From: DASQFI01 sp050264575
GTDB lineage: Bacteria; Acidobacteriota; Vicinamibacteria; Vicinamibacterales; SCN-69-37
Direction of reading: 5' to 3'
Assembly: GCA_050264575.1 (NCBI GenBank)
Contig: JBLNGH010000118.1
Location: 1 to 34,879, forward strand
DNA: 34,879 bases
In this document: positions 26,857 through 34,879 of the stretch, piece after piece
How positions within the stretch are numbered: position 1 is the stretch's first letter
How the letters are laid out: each line of letters opens with the position of its first letter
The notes under the pieces: generated by a model
Told to the model about the DNA's origin: nothing
The model's database searches: none
Seen by the model: the letters and a program-made list of their open reading frames with translations, nothing else
Program-made: the position numbers and the translations under genes

Positions 26857-28773
26857 ATGCCCGCGGAGCTTCCGGCCCCTCGAGACGGTCCAATCCGCCG
26901 CGTGATCGCGACCGCGGCGCTCTGGGTGTCGATTGCGGCGGGCGCCTGGACGATGGCGCTCATCGTCACGGGAGGCATCGACGCGCAAATCGGCGGGCTG
27001 AAGATCACGTCGCACGATTTCCGCCGGACGCTGCTCTACAGCGCCCTGCTGTTCGCGGCGTACATCCTGGCGGGTGGCGATGTCCAAAGCGTGGTGCGCC
27101 GCTTCATGTGGGTCGCGCATGCGGTCGGCGCCGCGATGCCGCCGCTGCAGCGGCTCTGGAACTGGATCCGGCGCGTCGAAGACCGCGTGTTTGCCGTGCT
27201 GCTGGCGCTGTGCGTGCTCTTCGTGCTCGCGAAGTGGCGCATTCCCAACGTCGGCGGCTCGGATCCGTACGGATACCTGAGCCAGGCCGACCTCTGGCTG
27301 AGCGGACGGCTCGAAGTGCCACAGCCGTGGATTACCCGGATGCCGTTTCCGCAAGCGGACTGGGTCTTTTCGCCGCTCGGATATCGTCCGCGTCCCGATC
27401 TCTCGATCGTGCCGACGTACTCGCCCGGCCTGCCGATGATTCAGGCCGCCGTGAAGTACGTCGCCGGTCACTGCAGCGTGTTCCTGATCTCGCCGGTCAG
27501 CGGCGCGCTGCTCGTCCTGGCGACGTACGGAATCGGCCGCCGCCTCGGATCGAGCAAGGTCGGTCTCATCGCCGCTTGGTTCGTGGCGACGAGCCCGACA
27601 CTGCTCGACATGGGAATCATTCCGATGTCGGATGTGCCGGTCGCGGCGCTGTGGGCCGGGGTGTTCTGGCTCCTCCTCGGCAGATCACCGTGGGCCGCGC
27701 TGCTCGCCGGACTGCTGACCGCGCTGGCGATCCTGGTCCGGACCAACCTCGCTCCGCTGACCGGTGTCAGTTGGTTGTGGCTCGCCTACGTCGCATTCCG
27801 CGCTAGAGGCGACGCGCGTCGGACCCGGTTGACGCAGCTCGCGGCGTACACGCTCGGCGTGCTGCCCGGTCCGATCGTCGTCGCCATCCTGAACGACTTC
27901 TGGTACGGATCGCCGTTCCGGTCCGGATACGGCCACTTCAACGATCTCTACAAGCTCGCGCGCGTCCCGCAGAACATCCGCAACTACACGGCGTGGCTCG
28001 TCGAAACCCAGACGGTCCTCGTCTTCGCCGGCGTCGCCGCGCTCTTCCTGCCGCTGCGGCGCCTCTGGTTTTATCTCGAGGATCGGTCGATCGTCGTCGC
28101 ATTCGCGATCTTCTCGTTCGGCGTCTGGTTCCAGTACCTGCTCTGGGAGATCTTCGACACCGCCGCGTACCTGAGATTCCTGCTGCCGTGCTATCCGTTC
28201 ATCATGATCGGGCTCGCGACGGTGGTTTGTTGGCTCGTGTCGCTGCGGGTGCGCGTGTTGACGGTCGCGATCTGCATCGTTGTCGCGGGCTTCGGCCTCC
28301 GCGCGAGGTACTTTGTGGAGTCAGGTGGATTTTTGACCATCGGCAGGTCTGACACGAAGTACGAGATGGCCGGCCGGCTCGTCGCGCGTGCGACACCCGT
28401 CAACAGCGTCGTGATGACGATGCAGCACAGCGGATCGATTCGTTACTACGGCGGACGGCTGACGATGCGATACGACCAGCTCGACGAAAAATGGCTGGAT
28501 CGCGCCGTCGACTGGTTCTCGAGCGAGGGTATCCGGACGTACGTGTTCATCGAGGACTGGGAGGTCATCGAGTTCCGGAAGCACTTTCCCACGCAACGCC
28601 TCGGCAGCCTCGGCATGAAGCCGATCGTCACGTATCGCAACGAGGCGGCCGTGATGTATCTGTACGATCTGAACCGGCCTCGGGAGGAGACGGAAGTGGA
28701 GACGGTCGTGGAAACGTTCGACGGCCCGCTTTGCCTGAAGCCGGCGCCGCGGATTCGCGTGCCGTTCAAATAG
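26857..28773 (+). CDS. Polytopic membrane protein, GT39/PMT-like (GT-C fold) candidate
   Basis: The 638-residue protein has about twelve membrane segments and a soluble C-terminal domain (about residues 500-638) ending in a charged tail. An N-terminal module (WVSIAAGAWTMALIVTGG then IGGLKITSHDFRR, then two helices) precedes a core opening with PNVGGSDPYGYLSQADLWL, where the Asp could be the GT-C catalytic acid. VPTYSPGLPMIQA and MSDVPVAALWAGVFWLLLG follow. Such proteins use polyprenyl-phosphate sugars on the outer face. The function is inferred from fold only. The same N-terminal module recurs in the partial gene at the right edge. The start is 3 bp after the phosphodiesterase stop. Confidence 0.7.
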   Translation: MPAELPAPRDGPIRRVIATAALWVSIAAGAWTMALIVTGGIDAQIGGLKITSHDFRRTLLYSALLFAAYILAGGDVQSVVRRFMWVAHAVGAAMPPLQRLWNWIRRVEDRVFAVLLALCVLFVLAKWRIPNVGGSDPYGYLSQADLWLSGRLEVPQPWITRMPFPQADWVFSPLGYRPRPDLSIVPTYSPGLPMIQAAVKYVAGHCSVFLISPVSGALLVLATYGIGRRLGSSKVGLIAAWFVATSPTLLDMGIIPMSDVPVAALWAGVFWLLLGRSPWAALLAGLLTALAILVRTNLAPLTGVSWLWLAYVAFRARGDARRTRLTQLAAYTLGVLPGPIVVAILNDFWYGSPFRSGYGHFNDLYKLARVPQNIRNYTAWLVETQTVLVFAGVAALFLPLRRLWFYLEDRSIVVAFAIFSFGVWFQYLLWEIFDTAAYLRFLLPCYPFIMIGLATVVCWLVSLRVRVLTVAICIVVAGFGLRARYFVESGGFLTIGRSDTKYEMAGRLVARATPVNSVVMTMQHSGSIRYYGGRLTMRYDQLDEKWLDRAVDWFSSEGIRTYVFIEDWEVIEFRKHFPTQRLGSLGMKPIVTYRNEAAVMYLYDLNRPREETEVETVVETFDGPLCLKPAPRIRVPFK

Positions 28774-28816
28774 CTGTGGCGGATTGGTCTCCAAATCCGC
28801 GATCCCGCGATCACGC

Positions 28817-30448
28817 ATGAAGATCATTCGCCTCGCGCCTGCAGTGGTGGTGGTGCTCACCTCCTGCCTGCTCCTGCGCGACTGGGCCTCGGGCCAGACC
28901 ATGTGGCTCGACGAGGAGATGATCGCGCTGAACCTGCGCGATCGCCACCTCGCTGATCTTCCAGGTCTCCTGTGGCTCGGCCAGACGGCGCCGCTCGGGT
29001 GGCTGGTCGTTCAACGTCTGATCCTGGTGATGTTCGGGACGGGTGAGCTGGCGCTTCGTTTCGTGCCGGTGCTCCTCGGGATCGGAACGCTCTTCGTGGC
29101 CGTCTGGATCGGGCGACGGTGGATGACCCCTGCCGGCGCGATCGCCCTGGCGTCGCTCTGCGCGAGCAGCCACTGGCTCACGTACTTTTTTCTCGAGCTC
29201 AAGCAGTACTCCGCGGATACCTTCTGGGCTCTGCTGCTGCCTGCGCTTGCGGCGGCCGCCGTCGAGCCAAAGCCGACGCGCCTGCCCCGGATCGACGCCT
29301 GGTGGACCATCGCCGCCATTGCGCAGTGGTTCGCCGTCGGCGGACTCCTTGTCACTCCGGCGTGTGCGCTCGCGATCGTCGCAACGGTTCTCGGCCGCGA
29401 CGGCTGGCGCGCGGCGGTCAAGTCGGCGCTTCCCGGGCTGGGATGGCTGGTCGTCTTCGGTCTCCATTACTACCTGTCGCTGCAATACGCGGCGAAGAGC
29501 GAGTACCTCTACAGCTATTGGTCGCCCAACATGCCGCCGGTGGGAGCCGGCATAGCCGGAACGCTGAGCTGGCTTGCGAGCCAGCTCCAGCCGTTTGCCG
29601 GCAAGCCCGGTGGTGCAGAGCGGTGGGGAGCCTTCTGGCTGGCGGCGGCCATCGGGTTCTTCCTTTCCGCGAGGCGTGCCGGACTCGGTCTGTTTTTCGG
29701 CGGCGTCGTGCTCTCTGGATTCGCGCTGGCGGGTTTCCGGCTGGTGCCACTGGCCGACCGCGTCTCGCTCTGGATGATGCCGGCGCTGTATGCCGGCATC
29801 GCTCTTGGCATTGACGCCGCGATTCGAATCGCCCGGCGCGGCTACGTCGCGCGCCGCTGGTCAGCCATTTGCGCGGCGTTGTTCGTCGGCGGCCTGGGTC
29901 TCGGTGCGACCGTGGACGTCATGCAGGGCGCTCGGGAACTGCTGCGCGGGCGGCCGGCGAGCAATCAGCAGCTGGACGACAGGTCGGCCGTGCAGTGGTT
30001 GATGAGTCAGCGGCGGCCTGGCGACGCGGTGATGACCACGCCCAACAGCTTGCCGGCGATCTGGTGGTATGGCTCGATTCCCATCGGAACTCCCGGCATC
30101 CGCGGCGGTGAGCACCCGGATGGCGGACCGATCCTCGAGATGAGGTACGCGAACGAGCCCTGTTCGGGCGCCGGGTTCAAAGATGCTTTCGGCGCCAGGT
30201 CGCGAGCGCTGGTCTACCTTGGGTGGATCGATGACCGGCTCGGCGAGTTCGACCATCTGGTTCGGCTGCAGCTGGCCGAGGTCGGGAAGATCACTGAGGA
30301 ACGCGGTTTCGCGCGGAGCCAGGTGCTCATCGTCGATCTTCGTCCGGATGGAACCGCACATCAGGATTCGGCGCGAGCCGCCGCAATGGGCGGTCCGGCA
30401 GGCTGTCTCGAGGCGGTGTCGGCTCGGCGGCCGCTAATGCACCGATAG
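28817..30448 (+). CDS. Polytopic membrane protein, GT-C-like (WLDEEMIALN family)
   Basis: The 543-residue protein starts at ATG 28817 (MKIIRLAPAVVVVL). After the first helix comes QTMWLDEEMIALNLRDRHLA, with an acidic DEE in the first outer loop as in GT39/GT83-type transferases. QTAPLGWLVVQRLIL and about ten membrane segments follow, then a soluble C-terminal domain from about residue 370. This domain has VQWLMSQRRPGDAVMTTPNS and RALVYLGWIDDRLGEFD and looks like the periplasmic domain of such enzymes. The substrate is unknown. Its 3' end overlaps the opposite-strand gene by 15 bp. The partial gene at 34377 shares the WLDEEMIALN core and is a paralogue. Confidence 0.72.
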   Translation: MKIIRLAPAVVVVLTSCLLLRDWASGQTMWLDEEMIALNLRDRHLADLPGLLWLGQTAPLGWLVVQRLILVMFGTGELALRFVPVLLGIGTLFVAVWIGRRWMTPAGAIALASLCASSHWLTYFFLELKQYSADTFWALLLPALAAAAVEPKPTRLPRIDAWWTIAAIAQWFAVGGLLVTPACALAIVATVLGRDGWRAAVKSALPGLGWLVVFGLHYYLSLQYAAKSEYLYSYWSPNMPPVGAGIAGTLSWLASQLQPFAGKPGGAERWGAFWLAAAIGFFLSARRAGLGLFFGGVVLSGFALAGFRLVPLADRVSLWMMPALYAGIALGIDAAIRIARRGYVARRWSAICAALFVGGLGLGATVDVMQGARELLRGRPASNQQLDDRSAVQWLMSQRRPGDAVMTTPNSLPAIWWYGSIPIGTPGIRGGEHPDGGPILEMRYANEPCSGAGFKDAFGARSRALVYLGWIDDRLGEFDHLVRLQLAEVGKITEERGFARSQVLIVDLRPDGTAHQDSARAAAMGGPAGCLEAVSARRPLMHR

Positions 30449-32737
30449 TTCGGCAATCGACCAGTAGTACGTCGGATCGCGGCCGAGCTGGCGCAGCCGG
30501 ATGAATCGCGCCTCCCGGCCGCCGAGCGCGAAGACGAGCGGCACGTGCTTCGGGTCGCGGACGGCCGCGGCGAATGCGACGATCGTCGTTGAACCACGCC
30601 ATGTCTCCGTCCACGACAGCCGGTCGCTCGAAACCTCAATCTGAAGATCGCGCGGGAAGTCCGCTCCGAACGGACCCAGCGACAGCACGATGGCCTCGAC
30701 GCGCCGGGCCGCGCCGACGTCGAGGATCACTTCTTCCTTGCCGGTTTGAGGCCCGGTGTCCCAGCGCGTTTGCAAGTTGCCGTCCGTCATGCCCGGAACC
30801 GCCTCAGGTTTGACGTTGGCCGTGATTGCTACGATCGGAAGCGGGGCGCCCAACGAGGCAAGCGCGGTGGCTGCCGGCGCCTGACTGGAGCGCAACCGGT
30901 AGGTGGCGGACGACCCGACGGCACTGAGCCGGGTCGCCCTCGTGCGGGCGTAGGCGTCCCACGCCCCGTCCGAATCGAGCGTCGTGTCCACCACGATTTC
31001 GGTCACTCCCAACGCGGCAAGCTCGTCGAGCAGCCGCGGGTCTTTGACGTCGAGGCCCATGCGCAGCGCCGGGTACCACGGCGGAAAGTAGCCGCTGTAG
31101 CCGTTGACGATGGGTCTGCCGTGCCAGATCGTGCGGTACATCGCCATGATGTCGTCGCCGGGATCGCCGAGCGGAAGCGACAGGATGGCGCCCGTCGTGT
31201 GTGTCGTACCGCGCGGCCATGGGTCGGGCGGCCGCTCGAGCGGCATCGACTTCATCCAGCCGTCGGCCAGCAGCGCGATCGTCACGATGGATGTCAGCAG
31301 CACTCGAACACGGGTCGCGCGCCCATTTTGAAAGGCGTTCTTCGTCAACCGGCTGTACGCAAGCGCGGCGGCGATTGCGACACAGAGGACCATCAGCATT
31401 GCGAACCGCGCGGGCACGCGCAGCTCGAGCCAGCCGGGAATGTTCAGGAGCCACGCGTAGGGACCGATCGGCAGGAACGGTTTATTGAGAAGATTGATCG
31501 TCGGCCCCAGCGACATCAGGCACATCACACCGGCCGCGACGACGTAGAAGGCGAATGGCGATCGGTGCCTGATCGCGTCCCGAATCGAGGAGCTCGCGAG
31601 AGCAAAGCCGGCGAAGCACGCCAGGGCGAGCAGCATCGGCTTTTCCGGATGGTTGGCGGAGACCGGGATCCCGGCGATCGATGTTTCCCCGGGCGCAACG
31701 ACCGCGATCACGGCGGCAGCCGTCAAGATCACGCCGATGAGAAAGAGGGCTGGGGAGAGAAACGACCTCGGGTTCCGTTTTACGCTTTTTGTAAAACGGA
31801 ACCCGAGGTCGTTTGTCCTCCCTGCCAGCACCCCCGCGGCAATCAGCACCACCACCGTCAGGCCAGGGAACATCTCGTCCTCCGGCCGATTGAGGCTGTG
31901 CACCCATCCCCAGATGGCGAGCAGGCCCGAAGCATCGAGGATGGACGACAGATCGGCGCTGAAGGCGAGGACCTCGTCCAGCAGACGACGGAAGCCGAAC
32001 GACTCGTGCGCGTGGCGGTAACGCATCAGGACGGGCAGGACCGCGCCGAACGCCAGACCCCACGCAAGCAGAATCGAGACGATCGTCCGCCAGCGGCGCC
32101 AGGGCACGAACCAGACGATCCACATCGCGACCAGCACCGAGAAGAACGCCATGTAATAACCGTTCGTCAGCGCCTGCATCAGCCACGTGACGGCAAACAG
32201 CACGAGCCATCGCCATCCGTCGCCGCGCGCGAATCGATGGAGACCGAGGAGCGCGACGGGCATCCAGAACGCCGCCAGGACCTGGATGTGCGCCATCTGG
32301 GAAACGCGGTACGGCGCAAACCCGAAGGCCAGGCCTCCGACAAATGCCGCGTCGCGCCGTCCCGTGAGGTGCAGGCACAAGAGGTATGCGCCAAATGCCG
32401 AGAGCGGAAAGGTCAGCAGAAAGGCGACGTTGTAGCTGACGAGCGCGTTGCCGGTGATCCAATAGACGGGCGATGCGATTGGCGCGAGGCCCGCGAGATG
32501 CTCGGAGAACGTGAGCACGTTCTCAGCCGGAAAAAACGCCGGCGCGCTCCACCAGCTCGACGTCAGCGGCACGTGGGTCGCGTTCCACCAGAGAATCCAG
32601 ACGTTCAGCAGTGGATCGCCGAGATCGTTCGGAACGGCCGTCGCCAGTCTGACGGCCAACGGGAACGTGAAGACGATCGCGAACAGGAGATAGAGCGCGA
32701 AGACCAGAACGTCGCGTTGCGCTTCTCGCGCGTGCAT
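30434..32737 (-). CDS. Polytopic membrane protein with C-terminal F5/8 type C-like domain
   Basis: The 767-residue protein has about twelve membrane segments in residues 10-480. NDLGDPLLNVWILWWNATHV, an early acidic loop, suits a GT-C transferase or related membrane protein. A soluble region follows. From about residue 620, ANVKPEAVPGMTDGNLQTRW then KEEVILDVGAARRVEAIVLS and GREARFIRLRQLG match a discoidin (F5/8 type C) sugar-binding sandwich, so the outer end may hold a glycan. Residues about 309-326 (GFRFTKSVKRNPRSF) are coded by an in-frame perfect palindrome and sit between two membrane segments. It is divergent from the gene at 32795 and convergent with the one ending at 30448. Confidence 0.75.
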   Translation of the reverse strand: MHAREAQRDVLVFALYLLFAIVFTFPLAVRLATAVPNDLGDPLLNVWILWWNATHVPLTSSWWSAPAFFPAENVLTFSEHLAGLAPIASPVYWITGNALVSYNVAFLLTFPLSAFGAYLLCLHLTGRRDAAFVGGLAFGFAPYRVSQMAHIQVLAAFWMPVALLGLHRFARGDGWRWLVLFAVTWLMQALTNGYYMAFFSVLVAMWIVWFVPWRRWRTIVSILLAWGLAFGAVLPVLMRYRHAHESFGFRRLLDEVLAFSADLSSILDASGLLAIWGWVHSLNRPEDEMFPGLTVVVLIAAGVLAGRTNDLGFRFTKSVKRNPRSFLSPALFLIGVILTAAAVIAVVAPGETSIAGIPVSANHPEKPMLLALACFAGFALASSSIRDAIRHRSPFAFYVVAAGVMCLMSLGPTINLLNKPFLPIGPYAWLLNIPGWLELRVPARFAMLMVLCVAIAAALAYSRLTKNAFQNGRATRVRVLLTSIVTIALLADGWMKSMPLERPPDPWPRGTTHTTGAILSLPLGDPGDDIMAMYRTIWHGRPIVNGYSGYFPPWYPALRMGLDVKDPRLLDELAALGVTEIVVDTTLDSDGAWDAYARTRATRLSAVGSSATYRLRSSQAPAATALASLGAPLPIVAITANVKPEAVPGMTDGNLQTRWDTGPQTGKEEVILDVGAARRVEAIVLSLGPFGADFPRDLQIEVSSDRLSWTETWRGSTTIVAFAAAVRDPKHVPLVFALGGREARFIRLRQLGRDPTYYWSIAELSVH
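31760..31814. repeat. In-frame perfect palindrome inside a membrane-protein gene
   Basis: Two 24-bp arms (31760-31783 and 31791-31814) are exact reverse complements around the loop gcttttt. The flanks also pair loosely (gctgg..ggag / ctccc..ccagc). The arm contains gacctcgggtt and cgtttt, shared with the centre of the palindrome at 25249-25603. It adds about 18 residues to the host protein with no stop. Confidence 0.95.
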
Positions 32738-32794
32738 CGGCCGGCGTGTCAGGGGAGAATAGCACGCCGGAACCGGGACGCAGTCAGCTGAAGG

Positions 32795-34369
32795 ATGAGA
32801 CGGTTCTATCTACCCGTGGCCGTGTTTCTCGCGACCTGGACGATCCTGGCCGTCACGGCTCCCGGCATTCCACTCGTCTGGGACGAGCAGCAGTACACGG
32901 GCCGGGCACGGTACATCCTCGACTGGTTCACGCGCGAGCCGGCCCCGTTCTCGCGAGCCGGCATCCGGTCGCACTGGTTGTTCATCAATCAGTTCGAAGG
33001 ACATCCTGCCGGGTTTGCGATCGTCATCGCGATTGGAGAGTGGCTCGCCGGGCCGCTGACCGATCCGCTGACGGCGGCACGACTCGGTCCCATCACCTTG
33101 TTCAGTGTCGCGTGTGCCGCGGTCGCCATCAGGCTGAAGAAAGACTGCGGTACGGCGGCGGCCGTCGCCGCGCCCCTCCTGCTGGTGACATTTCCGCGAC
33201 TGTTCTCGGAGGCTCATTTTGCGACTCAGGATGGGCAGTTGACCGCGTGGTGGCTGATGCTGTGGGCGGTCCAATCGTCCTTCTCGTCGACGACCCGCGG
33301 CGCCATCGGGCTCGGTGTCCTGCTCGGGCTGACCACCGCGACCAAATTCAGCGGATGGCTGGCCTGGGGACCGTTGATCGCATCGCAGCTCATCCAGAGA
33401 AACGCCGCCGCGCTGCGGAAGCTCCTCGTTCTCATGCCGGTCGCGATCGCCCTCTTCTGCCTGTTGAATCCTCCGTTGTGGCATGACCCGGTCGCCGGAT
33501 TTCGTGAACACTTCTACCGCAACTTCAGTCGCTCGACCGTCCCGGACGTCCCGACGTTGTTTCTCGGCCGCCGCTACGACGTGGAGCACTCGCTGCCTTG
33601 GTACAACACGGTGGTCTGGCTCGCGTTCGTGTCGCCGATGCCAACGATGGTGCTCGGAATCGTCGGACTGTGGAAGTTGCTCTCGAAGCCCACGGTCTGG
33701 TCGATGACACTCGTGCTGCACTGGGCGACGCTGATGATCGTGCGGGCGCTGCCCGGTGCGCCACCGCACGATGGCATTCGACTCTTCCTGCCGGCCTTCG
33801 GCTTCTGGTGCGTCATCGCGGGAGTTGGCGCGCAGTCTGTCGTCGCGGCCATCGCTGCGATCCGTTCGACGGCCGCGAGGTGGGCGGTCGGCGCCACTCT
33901 CGTGGCGTCGCTGCTCTCCGGCGCGGTCACCGTCGCCCGCTACTATCCTCAAACGCTCTCGCATTACGGCCTGGTGGCAGGGGGCGTGCGCGGCGCCGCG
34001 GAAAAGGGGATGGAGCCAGCCTACTGGTGGGACGCGCTGGATGATGAAGTTCTCCACTGGCTGAACAGCAACACGTCACCGGGCGAGGCGGTCGCGTTCT
34101 CGCTGATTTATGACGTGAGTCTCTTGAGGGAGTGGGGCCGCCTGGTCCCGCCGGTGGTCAATCCGGATCAGGCGAAATTCAAATGGTATGTGCTCCAGAA
34201 CAGGCCTGGAATGTTCTCGGATCTCGATCGCGCCCTGATGCGCTCCGAGAAGCCGGCGTACGTGAAGTACGCGGGGCGCGGTCGCACCGGGGAGAACGTC
34301 CCGGCGGATCTGAATGTTCCGCTCATTTCCATCTTCTCGTTCGAGCAGTACCAACGAGCCCTGAAATAG
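32795..34369 (+). CDS. Polytopic membrane protein, GT39-like (GT-C fold) candidate
   Basis: The 524-residue protein starts at ATG 32795 with gaagg just upstream. MRRFYLPVAVFLATWTILAV forms the first helix, followed by PGIPLVWDEQQYTGRARYIL. The W-D-E-x-x-Y motif in the first outer loop is the typical catalytic-acid site of GT39/ArnT-like transferases. FEGHPAGFAIVIAIGEWL and about ten more membrane segments follow, then a soluble tail from about residue 400. It probably moves a sugar from a lipid carrier to a surface acceptor. It is divergent from the gene ending at 30434 (start 32737), with 57 bp between starts. Confidence 0.75.
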   Translation: MRRFYLPVAVFLATWTILAVTAPGIPLVWDEQQYTGRARYILDWFTREPAPFSRAGIRSHWLFINQFEGHPAGFAIVIAIGEWLAGPLTDPLTAARLGPITLFSVACAAVAIRLKKDCGTAAAVAAPLLLVTFPRLFSEAHFATQDGQLTAWWLMLWAVQSSFSSTTRGAIGLGVLLGLTTATKFSGWLAWGPLIASQLIQRNAAALRKLLVLMPVAIALFCLLNPPLWHDPVAGFREHFYRNFSRSTVPDVPTLFLGRRYDVEHSLPWYNTVVWLAFVSPMPTMVLGIVGLWKLLSKPTVWSMTLVLHWATLMIVRALPGAPPHDGIRLFLPAFGFWCVIAGVGAQSVVAAIAAIRSTAARWAVGATLVASLLSGAVTVARYYPQTLSHYGLVAGGVRGAAEKGMEPAYWWDALDDEVLHWLNSNTSPGEAVAFSLIYDVSLLREWGRLVPPVVNPDQAKFKWYVLQNRPGMFSDLDRALMRSEKPAYVKYAGRGRTGENVPADLNVPLISIFSFEQYQRALK

Positions 34370-34376
34370 CCGCACG

Positions 34377-34879
34377 ATGAAAGTGATGCAGAAGCCGCTG
34401 TGAGCAGAACGGCGAGAATCCGCGGGGTGCTCCTCGTCGTCGCCGGTCTCGCGGCCGTGTGGGCCGGTGTCGCCGCGTTGACCGGCGGCTTTTTCTGGGA
34501 GATCGGTCCTCTTCGGATCTCCTCACGCGATCCGTGGCGCCCGCTCATGGTGGCGATCGCCGCCGGGGCCGGTGCGCTGGCGCTCACCGACCCGGCGCGG
34601 CTCCGCGCCGTGCTCGAGCCCCGCGTGAAGTGGCTCCGCGAAACCCTGCCGTTTGCCGAGCGCCTTCGGCATCGCGGCGTCTGGACCCTGGCGATCGCTA
34701 TCGCCCTGGTCGGAATCGCAGTCGATATCTACCAGTGGTCGGGCGCGCCGACGTTCTGGCTGGACGAGGAGATGATCGCCTTGAATTTCCGCGATCGGTC
34801 GTTCGCGGAGTTGTCAGGGGCGCTCTGGCTCGAGCAGAGCGCGCCGTACGGATGGCTCGTCCTCCAGCGCGCCGTGTTG
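34377..34879 (+). CDS. Membrane protein of the WLDEEMIALN family, N-terminal part (cut by window edge)
   Basis: The frame is open from ATG 34377, 7 bp after the previous stop, to the right edge (167 codons); GTG 34401 is an alternative start. The first part has two helices and TGG..WEIGPLRISSRDPWRPLM, like the N-terminal module of the protein at 26857. Then comes a helix and PTFWLDEEMIALNFRDRSFAEL with QSAPYGWLVLQRAVL, nearly the same as the protein at 28817. It is a paralogue of the latter with an extra N-terminal module, and probably also a GT-C-type enzyme. Confidence 0.72.

Noticed and set aside
31784..31790. Rho-independent terminator at the 31760-31814 palindrome
   Set aside because: The T run is in the loop, not after the stem, and the site is inside a well-supported coding sequence.
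30746..32791. 681-codon open frame on the plus strand opposite the F5/8-type membrane protein gene
   Set aside because: Its product is polar, Arg/Gln/His-rich and has no recognisable motif, while the minus strand encodes clear membrane helices and a discoidin-like domain.

Overview
The window is GC-rich and densely coding, with GTG and TTG starts, stop/start overlaps of a few bases, and many intergenic repeats that are inverted or made of short units. This style, together with the gene families, suggests a soil-type Acidobacteriota (perhaps Vicinamibacteria). That placement is an inference of modest confidence, because no rRNA or marker gene is present. No tRNA, rRNA, CRISPR array or transposase was seen.

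Layout. (A) 1-3666, minus strand: a two-gene polysaccharide ABC exporter (permease 1182-2018, ATPase 436-1185) lies downstream of a membrane TPR protein. After it come an unrecognised short ORF (188-415) and the first 46 codons of a family 2 glycosyltransferase running off the left edge. (B) 3699-7922, plus strand: a GT4, a protein with two GT2 domains, a DUF2304 protein and a VanZ-like protein, tightly coupled. (C) 13726-7861, minus strand: a protein with a probable DACNV sensor and a diadenylate-cyclase-like domain heads an operon with a GT4, a GT2 and a GT4-GT2 fusion. (D) 13947-16253, plus strand: a large membrane/TPR protein. (E) 16593-17931: a rhomboid protease and a divergent small secreted protein of unknown function. 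(F) 18424-20557, minus strand: a LytS-type kinase and LytTR regulator pair. (G) 20840-26853, plus strand: secreted GH36 alpha-galactosidase, arginine decarboxylase SpeA and a secreted nucleotide-pyrophosphatase-type phosphodiesterase. (H) 26857-34879: four polytopic membrane proteins resembling GT-C sugar transferases (one minus strand, one cut by the right edge).

How the genes work together. Regions A-D look like one surface-polysaccharide locus. Cytoplasmic GT2 and GT4 enzymes build a lipid-linked glycan, the ABC pair exports it, and membrane proteins may modify or anchor products outside. The cyclase-like gene at the head of a glycosyltransferase operon raises the possibility that nucleotide signalling controls glycan synthesis.

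The most unusual signal is a set of palindromic elements. Two homologous copies of one family lie in frame inside genes (5970-6052 in the double GT2; 14020-14077 in the TPR protein). A second palindrome lies in frame in a membrane protein (31760-31814), and its core recurs at the centre of a 355-bp nested hairpin between speA and the phosphodiesterase gene (25249-25603). Other long nested hairpins lie at 13765-13928 and 23031-23196, and heptamer repeats lie at 16365-16432 and inside the 3' end of the gene at 10164.
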